Positions 45,624 through 54,959 of a DNA stretch of 64,000 nucleotides are shown in pieces (position 1 is the stretch's first letter; the number at the start of each line of letters is the position of its first letter). The DNA lies in assembly GCA_022113835.1 (NCBI GenBank), contig JAILWY010000009.1:18877501-18941500 (forward strand). The letters run 5' to 3'. A program made the position numbers and the translations under genes. A model generated the notes under the pieces. It did no database searches. It had not been told where the DNA came from and was given only the letters and a program-made list of their open reading frames with translations. This DNA is from Atopsyche davidsoni (Eukaryota; Arthropoda; Insecta; Trichoptera; Hydrobiosidae).

Positions 45624-46758
45624 TGGGGTGCGAAGCCGGACTCAGACCTCCCCGCGGTGTACCCTGGGAGCGGTCGGGCGGCGACGGTCGACTAATCCCG
45701 GCCGACCGCCCTGCCGCTGCTAACCTGAGACGTAATCGGGTTTTCCATCCAAAACGCCGCTATGGATGGAGACTCAGTCGCGTCAGGGAGCCCCCCCAGC
45801 GATGCAAATCGTTGGGGCCTGTCTCGCAACACGGGCAGATTGACCCGAGAAAGGCCCGACGTGCGCCGCCCGAGGAGGGCCCCCCTCGGAGAGGACAGCG
45901 CGAGGCGCCCGGGCAGTGGTTCGCCCGAGCGCCTATCGCCAGCACCCGGGTAAACAAGAGCTGCGTCCTCTGGACCCGTCGCGCTCCAGCGACAGGAACT
46001 GAGGACCAGAATGAAGGATACAACCGCGACAGGGAGCTCATCAGCGACGCAAATCGTTGGGCACTGGCGCGAAAGGCTCGAGACCGCCGCTACGACCAGA
46101 GAAAGGTGAAGAAGGTGCGCCGCCCAAGGAGGGCACTACGGAGCGGACAGCGTTAGGCGTCCGGATTTCGCCCATCTGCACGTCTTCCGCGAGCACTCGG
46201 GCAACACGGAACAGCGTCTCCGGGTCCCGCCGCCGCGCTTGCGGCAAGAACCGAAGACCAGGAGGAGGAGGAAACAGTCGCGACAGGGAGCCCACCAGCG
46301 GCTCAATCGCTGGGCCCTGACGCCCAACGACACGAGACCATCAAGACATGGGAAAGGCTCGATGAGTTCCCAAGGAGGACACCACGGAGCGGACAGCGTG
46401 AGACAGCGTGATGTGCTCGCAGGAGACGTGCGGATTGGGGAGACAATCCGCACGTCTCCTGCGACCACATCAGACAAGAAAGAACAGCGTCTTCTTCTGG
46501 GCCCGCTGCTACCCTGCAGTGGGAATACGAGAAGACGAGACAAGAAGAAAGTCCTTGAAGGACTAGGAAGACGAGTTTTTTTTTGTCCATATGTTTTGTA
46601 TGTTTTCCATATATTCTATATGTTTTTTCTTCTTTTCTTATGCCTTCAAGGAGGCGCTGAATAAACGGATACGCTCCCGCAACCCAGTGAAGTTCTCGAA
46701 CTAGATTCTGGGTGCGGGTCGCAAATGCCACCCAATAAAAAATAAATAAATTTAAAAA
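45624..46758 (+). mobile_element. Retroposon-like insert with about 250-bp tandem units
   Basis: GC-rich block that splits the transposase. Imperfect 12-bp flanking repeats (gtgcatatcgcc 45612-45623, gtgcatttcgtc 46759-46770, 10 of 12) suggest a target duplication, and the right end is A-rich (aataaaaaataaataaatttaaa), as in non-LTR retroposons. It holds three degenerate units starting at about 45780, 46026 and 46278, each with CGNCAGGGAGC...CAGCG and GGAGCGGACAGCG landmarks. No reverse transcriptase is seen. It may be a 5'-truncated LINE tail or a SINE-like unit. Confidence 0.6.
46409..46472. repeat. Long near-perfect hairpin
   Basis: Perfect 21-bp arms at 46417-46437 and 46444-46464 around a 6-nt loop (GGGAGA), extended after one C-C mismatch by 7 more pairs (46409-46415 with 46466-46472). 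28 pairs in 64 nt, inside the retroposon-like insert. Confidence 0.9.
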
Positions 46759-47695
46759 GTGCATTTCGTCGAAAATATCGTGGCCAACAAACACCGTCTG
46801 ACAACACTATTCGTCGTTTGATGTCGAATTTTCTTGGGCACGGGACAGTGGGAGATCGTCCACATGCTGTTCATCAACGCTCAAGACGTTCCAATGAACT
46901 GGTTGAAGCGGTAAGAGAGAGTGTTGCCCAGAGCCCACATGTGTCGTATCATCACCGCGCTCAGCATTTTGGCGTCAGTGGAACCACTTTGCAGCGCAAT
47001 TTGAAGGATGATTTGCATTTTTTCCATCTAAAGTGCAATTGACTCAAAGAATATTGCCTGCAGACCGTCCATGTCGCTTGAAATACGGCCAAACAGTCGC
47101 TCGAATGGCTGACACTGAAGCTGATGTTTGGAAGCAAATTTTGATGACCGACGAAGCCCATTTCACACTCTCTGGCGCCGTTAACAAGCAAAATTGCCGC
47201 ATTTGGGGAACGGAGAATCCACACGAGATCCATGAAACACCATTTCACGGCCAAAAAGTGATCAAACAATGCAGTTTCTGCAACGAAAATTCCCTGGACG
47301 TGTTATGTCAAAAAAGGCGACATTGACTGGCCACCCAGATCTCCAGATTTGACCCCTCCGGACTTCTTTTTGTGGGGTTATTTAAAAAACAAAGTGTGCG
47401 CCAGCAAGCCTCGGACCATTGACGACCTCAAGGCAAACATTCGTGCCGAAATCATCGCTCCATGCTCGAGATGTTCGAGATGCTCTAAATGGTGATGGAA
47501 AACGCAGCAAAACGGGCACATTTTGCTTTGGCCAATAAAGGCGGCCACTTGATTGATGTTGTATTCAAAAACTATTTCAAATAAATTGTAAAGGGCCACA
47601 TTTAATAAAAATATATATAGAAATCGGTTGCTTTTTTTCAAAGTTGTTTATTATTCACACATCGACATATATTATATACTAGCCACTAGCGGATA

Positions 47696-48625
47696 CCCGG
47701 CGCGTGCTACTACGCTAAATAAAGAAATAAAATACTTTTAATTGTTCGAAAAAAAAAAAAAGGAAATTTTGTTTACTTATTAACTTTTTTATCTTAATGC
47801 TACCGGATATATTGAGTTTTTTCGGTAGGTGTGTAAACATAAAGATTTGTTGATGATGTTGCGAAAAACAGGAATTTTCTAAGTTCAAACCAGCAAACTT
47901 AGCGATTGGCCTTGTTGATAGTTATGGCAAAAACCGGACGCATTGGAAACTGTAATCGATTGAAATCGAAGGGCAAATCGGTTGAAATCATTGGAATTCG
48001 TGGTATCAGTACATCATTTCCCTTACATTTGCCGCTGATGATTGTGGCTTCGATTAACTTCGAATAGTTTTTTAACAGCAAGTCTTGTTCCGTTGCACAA
48101 TTTAGGTGGATATAAGTTGCGAATGAGCATCTATGGTGAATTAACTTTTAAAGTCAAGATGTGCGATGGCATTCCAGACTCTCAACATGTCTCCAAAGAT
48201 ACGATGCTTTCAAACATGCTTTTAGTTCATCGGCTGGTGTTGATCTTGGAATCACTGGCAAAGTTTGTCGAAAATCACCAGCAAGAAGCAATAGAGCTCC
48301 ACCCATTGATCAGTTATTTTCTCTGAAATCTTTTAGAGTACGGTCAAGAGCTTGAAGCGATTTCTTGTTTGTCATAGTGCATTCATCCCATACAATAAGT
48401 GAGCTTGTTTTTAAAATTGCAGCCATGCCAGAATTTTTACCGATGTTACATGTTGGTGTTTCGGTATGGTTTACATTTAATGGAAGCTTAAGAGCTGAAA
48501 GCGCTGTACGCCCACCATCGAGTAATGTTGACGCGATTTCAGACGATGCCAAGCTAGTGCAATTTCATTTTTCGATCGAATTTCAGCAAACATACACACA
48601 ATGGCTATTATTATAGTAGAATAGA
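47696..48625 (-). mobile_element. Helitron copy 4, internally deleted
   Basis: On the minus strand the 5' end (TCTACTATAATAATAGCC, up to 48620-48625) passes after about 35 bases straight into helicase sequence, and the 3' end CGGGTATCCGCTAG is at 47696, followed by T. Same family as 5540-6719, 11165-13960 and 30880-31317. Confidence 0.85.
47850..48590 (-). pseudogene. Helitron helicase relic
   Basis: Minus frames: TCNIGKNSGMAAILKTSSLI, then VWDECTMTNKKSLQALDRTL near 48450-48340; LLVGDFRQTL-like sequence near 48285; and FNRLQFPMRPVFAITINKAN near 47960-47905. Nearly the same breakpoints as the copy at 5540-6719, so these two share a recent defective ancestor. Confidence 0.85.
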
Positions 48626-49989
48626 TAATATATACAAAAATGAATTCTTGTTTTATTTCAGCTTGAAATGCAAAACTATCTCATACCTGCATTATTAGAA
48701 GCAATCATTATTTTGTTTATAAAGTAATTAATGCGACCGCGTGTTGCTGGCCCGCAAACCGGGAAGGCAATACGCTGTGAAGATCATTTTTCATAACCTC
48801 GAATCCCCGGGACCAAAAAAAAGGGGAGCACACGACCCCTCCCCCTCCCCTCCTTACCCTCCACAGCAGTTTTAATCTTCCCCGGAAAGCTTTTACGATC
48901 GCTCGTTTAACTGGCCGCCATTATAGGGATTAGAAGGAAATAAAACGGTTTCTATATTTCCCGACTGGCCGCCGGCAGGCCCTCGGAACAAATCGAGCGA
49001 AATCGCGGAGCCCGCGATTCTTCTCGAGTTATTATCACTTTCGCTGAATTCTGGCCTTATGAAGAAATTGATGAAGCACTATTTTATCGATTCGTGACTC
49101 GCGAAATGCAAGAACTCGAACTGCTCGCGAATCGCTTAATACCGAGCCGCCGTCTATAAAAATAATCTGTTATGAATTCGCTAAGATAAATTGAAACTCC
49201 TTTTTGTATTCGGTCCTCGACGACACTTGGAGATTTTAAAGACTACATGACTCGCTCAGTGACAATTATATCAGCGTACTCCGGAGCCGTTACGATCTTC
49301 CCGGTGCAGGTCCGTCTAGAAGCCTCGATCCCCTCGAGCACCCCAGAAGCACCGCCTCTCGTGAGCCGCGGCTGTCGCTTCTTCCGAATAGCATGGCGAC
49401 GCGCTTCGCTCGCCCGGGTCCTCCGACATGGCCCGGGAGGCGGTAACCGGTCACTCGGGCCAATATACTCGAGTAATACGAGTACGCTCGTACCGGTCCC
49501 GGAAACTAGCAATGCATTCAGCACAAATAAACCAGTATGCGGAGACACAGCGCAGAGCCGAAGACAGAACGCGGGGCGGCGCCCTGGATGCTCACAATCG
49601 ATCGAATGCGGTCCTCGCGCGCTGATGGAAAGTGAGATCTCCCCTCGAATATCTATCGCCGCTCGAGTGAATGTCTCAATGCAATTTGCATATTTTTTTC
49701 TGCGAATTAGTCTAGCGACCTTGCATGGATCTCTCGGTGAATGTGCGTTCGCGTGCAATGGCATTTGATCTATTCGAGGCTCGCGTGGCGCGGGCGCGGC
49801 GTCGCTCGCGTTTTTATGCGAAATATCCTGTTCTTTTTGGGTTATTTTGACAGTGTGTATCTTTTTCGTATTAAAATATTTTCGTATCGTGCAAATCGCC
49901 AATTGTAATATCGACTTTGTTTTTTCGTTCTTGATTTTTTAAAATTAGATATAATATTTTTGAGTAAAATACTTGAGTGATTTTCCACA
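48626..49989. other. Unassigned GC-rich stretch
   Basis: 49243-49902 is open on both strands (219 and 173 codons), which reflects composition, not two genes. No domain recognised. Contains an atgcaatttgcat palindrome near 49679. Could be regulatory DNA; nothing firmer. Confidence 0.45.
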
Positions 49990-50050
49990 TGTTCGTTTTT
50001 ATTTGTGACCGGTTTCGCCAACCTTTCACGTTGGCATTATCAAACAGAGT
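49990..50050 (-). ncRNA. Hammerhead-like ribozyme motif, best-preserved copy
   Basis: On the minus strand: stem I strand UGU (50046-50044), core UUGAUAA (50043-50037), stem II GCCAAC/GUUGGC (50035-50017), GAAA (50016-50013), palindromic helix III ACCGGU (50013-50008), C17 (50007), stem I partner ACA (50006-50004). All parts are in type I hammerhead order. Compared with CUGANGA, C3 is U and G8 is A, a paired change that could keep the 3-8 base pair. One extra U precedes stem II. Copies lie at 16840-16890 and, twice, at 58607-58740. Confidence 0.5.
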
Positions 50051-50401
50051 GTTTGGTAAAATCAAATTTGGTTTTGCTAGGTTTGCCTAAAATCAGCCAC
50101 GAATATGTGCGTGCCCAAATATCTATCTCCATACTGGGACACTTCTGAGATCGCCTCAAAAAATACATAAAAATATGTCTTCTGTCGCCGATGTCCCGGG
50201 GCTCGGGGAGTATTCGCTCTCGAGGCCTATGACGTTAATGACGATCGTCGGAGTAGTCTCGAACGTTTTACAAACGACGATATACAGTTGTTTAGCAGTA
50301 AAATGGTTAAACTTTGTCAGTTTCCTTACGAGTTTTAGCATCCCTAGCTGTAGCGCTATTCCGCAACACTCGACGAGCTCGCGGCGGGTCCGCGGCGTCG
50401 G

Positions 50402-50453
50402 CTTCCCGAGGCGCTTCCCGAGGCGCTTCCCGAGGCGCTTCCCGAGGCGCTTC
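50402..50453. repeat. 12-bp tandem repeat (CGCTTCCCGAGG)n
   Basis: About four exact copies; the period of 12 keeps the frame (FPRR repeated on +, RLGK repeated on -). Confidence 0.95.
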
Positions 50454-51055
50454 CGGGCGAGCGGCTCGACTGTCATAGCCTCGGTCGATTTCTGCACGGG
50501 ATATCCCGATATGCGAGCGAGGCGCCTACTCCCCCGACCCGACTCGTCACGGGGCCCGCCGATAGCGTCGAAATTCCCCAGGATGAGACCGGATCGGGGG
50601 CGTTCACCCGAAACGTGCCGACGTTCGGAGCAAACTCATCGACGATGCGTTCACCGGGGTCTCCGGCTGCGGTCCGAAAGCGGCACCCTATTACTCGGAA
50701 CTCGAAACGATATTCGTTATTTGATTTTTGTTTCTTTTAAAAATTAAACAAAAACGCAAATGCACAATTACAAAATTGTTTTAAAATTTTCGGTGTCGCG
50801 AACGTTTCGGTTGTAATTTCGGTCGTAAGTAAAATTTTGACGGTAGACTGCACATTTTTGACAACCAAAATTATCTAGTGCTAACGAGGACAGCGATTGA
50901 CCGATTCAAATACGACTCGTCTTGCGACCGTTCGATCGAGTGCGATTTCGGTATCCGGTCGAATAGTCGGGGACGTCTCCGTCCGGAAGACCCGCACGAC
51001 TGCCGTCCATGGAGCACTGCCGGCAACGCGCGGACTGCAGCGACGCGGTCTGCCG

Positions 51056-51243
51056 GGGACCCGAGGGCCACGCGGGCCACGCGGGCCACGCGGGCCATGC
51101 GGGCCACGCGGGCCACGCGGGCCACGCGGGCCGAGCGGGCCACGCGGGCTGCGGGAGGCTCGGGAGCCACGACGGGTGCGGGGGTAGCGCGGGCAGCGCG
51201 GGCAGCGCGGGCAGCGCGGGCCACACGGGACGCGAGGCTCAAG
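51056..51243. repeat. 9-bp tandem repeats (CACGCGGGC)n and (AGCGCGGGC)n
   Basis: About 9 units of GGGCCACGC followed by 4 units of GGGCAGCGC; another 9-bp array (CCGCAGACC) follows at 51305-51335 and an 18-bp one (GGGCGGGACGGGCTGNA) at 51370-51415. All periods are multiples of 3, so one + frame (51009-51683) stays open as HAG/SAG/QTP repeats and another as collagen-like GPR triplets. Confidence 0.93.
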
Positions 51244-52837
51244 CGTGGTTCGCGGGGTGCGCGGGGCGCGCAGGGTGCCAGGAGCGCCGCTCTTTCGAGC
51301 TCCCGCAGACCCCGCAGACTCCGCAGACCCCGCAGCTACTGCATCTCTGCCCGCGCGGCCGAGCGCCCGGGCGGGACGGGCTGTATGGGCGGGACGGGCT
51401 GAAAGGGCGGGACGAGCGCGCCGCGGTGGCCGAAGCTGCCCTGCGCGACTTCACGTGCCCGCGGCTGATGTTCCCGCCTGGCATGATCCCCGAGAGCACC
51501 TTCTCGAACTTCGGCCGGCCGCTCTCGCTGGACCCCCCGCTCGGATCCTCGCGGGTAGGATCCCTACTTCCAGTGTCTTCTTCGGTCGATTTGTATTTCA
51601 TTCGTATTGAACCAAAACAGACGAGATATTTTTCGTGCACAGTTTTATCGGAGACCCTTCAGAGAGGCTATCCTCAAAATTAATAATAATTCCGCAGTGA
51701 CTTTGCTACCGTAAAACCTTTCGTTAAATGTTACGCAGGAATCGATGAAATGCCTAGAAACACCGAAACGAAACAAAAAAAAATTTCGAAAACGAAACAC
51801 CAGTAAGATTGCTAAAAGAAATAGTACCTATGAGAGTGATAATTTTTAGAAATTCCAATCCAAATCTCGCGATCGCCTTCGTATCGAAACTCGCATATAT
51901 TTCGTTTCACTCGTGCTCTTGTTTTTTTAAAATAGAAAAATTTTAAAAATGTTAACGATTGCGAGTAACAAAAATATTGAACGGTAAATATTAGAGTCGT
52001 TTATACAAAATATTGAATATTAGAATTAATTACAAAATTACGCTAGCTTTAACACCGACACGAGAATAAAAATATTTCAGTCACGAGAACGCACAGGCGG
52101 AAGCCCCGAGTGCTTCCCGCCGCTCTCCCGCTCTCCCGCTCTCCCGCTCGCCCGCTCTCCCTCGCACGTCGCGCCCCGCGCCTCGCGCCCTCCCGCTCCG
52201 CGCCCCGCGCCCTCTCACTCCGGCGGGGCGAGCCCGGCGGCCTCCCGGGGAGCGGATCGCGAGAATGAATCTCGGGAACCGTCGAAATTTTACCATATTT
52301 CTTTGCAAAAACAATGAGCTCTTGAATAAATCTTTCGATTAGTTTCACGAATGAACATAATCTAATTACGTCGCGTTCCAGCCGAAGACACCGCACCGCG
52401 CGCGCGAATCTAGTTTCGACTTGAACGACTTCTTCAATTGTTTGCATACGTAATTTAGAACATAAGGTAGGACGATAACTGCAATAAAACTGTTACGGAT
52501 TAATTATCATTTTTAAATACTGAGGATAAATGTACAAAAATACAAAATATGCGTCAATTATTTTCTGAGCGCAAGAAAGATTATTTTACTGTCCAAAATG
52601 TGCTTGGATTTTTTACAGTAGTCGGAATAAAACAAAATATCGGCAGCCGCGATCGTTCGTCGGAATCTATCGGACCGTCTTCGACATCGGCTACTCTCCG
52701 AGTTATCGCGATGCATTACCCGGGCGATCCTTCGCAAACGATACTCGGTCGATCGTTTCTCATTTTTCAATGCGGTAGCGTCGATAGTTTTTCAGCTATC
52801 GAACCGAGTCAGCGCCGCGCTGCTGCGCTCCGGCACT

Positions 52838-52880
52838 CGCTGGCGCTGACGCTGGCGCTGACGCTGACGCTGACGGTCTC
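52838..52880. repeat. 6-bp tandem repeat (GCTGAC/GCTGGC)n
   Basis: Seven hexamers, alternating GCTGGC and GCTGAC. Confidence 0.9.
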
Positions 52881-53554
52881 CTCGCAGGAGGCGCCGGAGC
52901 TGCGGGACGGGCTGCAGGGCGCCGCCAGGGACGAGCGGCAGGGCGCCGCCAGGAACTGCCGGCGCGACGGGCTGCAGGGCGCGCTCCCCCGGAGACCCCG
53001 GCACGCTCCATCCCCGACCGGTCTCCGCGCGAGTGTTCACAGCGAGTGCGATAATTGTAATCGGTGAAATGTGGCCAACTTTGAGTTGTTTACTCATTGT
53101 TCCTACTATTGATAATAAATTTAAAATATACTCTGAATAAATATAGTCTGATTTTATCTGTTCTATCGTGTAGAGTCGCATTCCCCGGACGTCAGTCCGG
53201 CCGGCATCGGAGTGATCCTCGGATGGAAACGAACGCCGGCCGCGACGGACCGGACCGCCCGGGAGGGCGGGAGGGCGGGGAGGACAGGGAGGACGAGCGC
53301 CCGGTCGGACCCGTCGACTGCGAGGGGAGCGCTCGCCGCGATCTTCGAAGGGGCGACGATCGCGCTATATTTACTGTAACTCGTTATAAACGTCACATTT
53401 GTGAGGGAAGACGGAAATATCTCGCGAGGCGCGAGACACCGTCGGCGAGGCGAGATCCGCGGCGCGACGCTCCTCCGCCCTCCGCCGCCCGCTCGGCGCC
53501 GCGACGTCTCGCGCCCCGTTCGCGTTTCCACTCGAGTCGCGGCCCGAATGAACC

Positions 53555-53625
53555 GGCCGCGCCGGGACGCCGGGGCGCCGGGACGCCGGGACGCCGGGGT
53601 GCAGGGGCGCCGAGGGGCGCCGAGG
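53555..53625. repeat. 9- to 10-bp GC tandem repeat (GGGACGCCG)n
   Basis: GGGACGCCG and GGGGCGCCG units, then two GAGGGGCGCC units, within a very GC-rich segment. Confidence 0.85.
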
Positions 53626-54659
53626 GGCCGGCGGGCCCGGTCGTCCCCGAGAACCGACGGTGAAATAAGCGAGTCGGCACTCACCCCGGGAAATGCGGCA
53701 GCCGAGGGCCGACGCGCTGGTTCGGGGCGCGTTCGCCGGGGCCCTCCGGCCGGGACGGCGGACCGACGGGCCGGCCGACCGTCACCCGCGAACCGATGGA
53801 CCGCCACCCGCGAGCCGACGCATCCGACACTGACGCAGATTCGCGCGCGACCGACGTCCGCCCGGCTCGAACGACGCGTCCTTCCTCCTCGAGCGTCGCG
53901 AGTGAACTCGAGAGCGCGAGCGGAGGAAGCGGGACGCCGCGTCTGCGCGGTCGGCGCGAGCGTCCCCGTCTTTCCCCGCTCCTCTTCCCCACTCCTTCCT
54001 CTCCTTCCCCTCCCTCCCCTCGCTTGTTTATTTGCAAGCGTGGAATTTGAAAATGCGCGGCATGCGGTTCTCCCTGGAATTTGGGAAAGGTCGGTCGCTC
54101 CCCTCGACGGCTCGGCGAGATGCTCTCGGAAGTCAGTTTTCGCGATATATATTTTTTTTCCAGTTCGGTGAGTCTTGTTCCCGTGAAGTGCGTTTTGTTT
54201 CCTCCCGATCTCGGATGAATCGAAATGAACTTCTCTTTCCGAGGGGACGACATCGGATCGAATCTTGTGAATGGGTATCCTCGACTGATAAAATTATTTT
54301 TGCTAAAATTTCGTTTGAAAAAATTCTTTAAATAGTGTTTCTCCGACGGCATTATATCATCCGCGAGAAGATATAATGGAATCAACAATAGAGGCAAAAA
54401 AAATTAAATTATAAAAAAAAAAATTATCGATGAACTTGTCCTATGATATAAACACAAATAAAAAGAACTATGGATTTTTTGGTGATTTTTATAATTTTAA
54501 ATGGAAAATGAAATAAACTCTCATTCTCCGTGAAAGGAGCTCCGCAATGGCAGCACTGCGCGCTGCTTGACAGACTGAAACGCTAAAAGTCAAAACTAAC
54601 CAGATAATAGTCTTGTCGCTCTCGTCAGTGATCATACTTTTATAGTCCATAAATTTGTT

Positions 54660-54872
54660 TATTTTGTCATTACATTATATATATATATATATATTCAAAT
54701 ATTATATATATATTATAAATAGGACATTTTATAGTCAGTTAAAAAGTTCATAAATAAATTCAAACAAAACTTTTGACAGTTAATATGTCAAAATGATTAT
54801 GTATAATAAATCTAGGCGTGAGTCATTCGCGTAGGGTGTATGTTTATATATATATATATATATATATATAAT
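54660..54872. repeat. TA-rich microsatellites
   Basis: (TA)n tracts at about 54676-54700 and 54845-54872 immediately upstream of the Shc start codon. Confidence 0.9.
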
Positions 54873-54959
54873 ATCGGATTTTTATGGTTATATGCGTATA
54901 TTCATTTGATAATAAAATGTAAATCTATGTGTGCATCAGAATTATTTTATTTTAATAAA

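Larger units (their letters stand above)
45530..47568 (+). pseudogene. Mariner/IS630-family transposase, split
   Basis: ATG at 45530 begins MHRFTPKQRAEIVTLYIENG, with VALTQRAYR at its end, the N-terminal helix-turn-helix. After the insert it resumes with FRRKYRGQQTPSDNTIRRLM near 46765, SYHHRAQHFGVSGTTLQRNL near 46945, a frameshift near 47030, then MTDEAHFTLSGAVNKQNCRI near 47143 (first catalytic D) and WPPRSPDLTPPDFFLWGYLK near 47330 (third catalytic residue block). About 60 residues with the second aspartate are deleted after 47265. Inactive. Confidence 0.85.
45441..47660 (+). mobile_element. Mariner/IS630-family transposon with insertion
   Basis: Imperfect terminal repeats: GTATGTAAACATTTAATAAC followed by TTTGA at the left, and on the other strand GTGTGAATAATAAACAACTT followed by TGA at the right. 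It encloses a broken transposase and, at 45624-46758, a retroposon-like insert. Without the insert it is about 1.1 kb. Confidence 0.75.
50150..54330. other. GC-rich tract upstream of Shc with many short tandem repeats
   Basis: CpG-rich DNA with 12-bp (50402-50453), 9-bp (51056-51335), 6-bp (52838-52880) and 9- to 10-bp (53555-53625) repeats. Many overlapping frames are open on both strands; none shows a recognisable domain beyond repeat-derived Gly/Arg/Ala/Pro. It may include the Shc promoter or a 5' noncoding exon, but no specific element can be fixed. Confidence 0.5.

Noticed and set aside
49243..49902. 219-codon minus and 173-codon plus frames
   Set aside because: Mutually overlapping on opposite strands in GC-rich DNA; neither shows a domain or splice context.
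52049..54397. Long Arg/Pro/Ala-rich frames on both strands
   Set aside because: Stop-poor because of high GC; simultaneous openness in up to four frames argues against coding.
54840..54959. Upstream extension of the Shc first exon
   Set aside because: In frame and open, but encoded by TA repeat and without similarity; the ATG at 54960 has the family start just after it.
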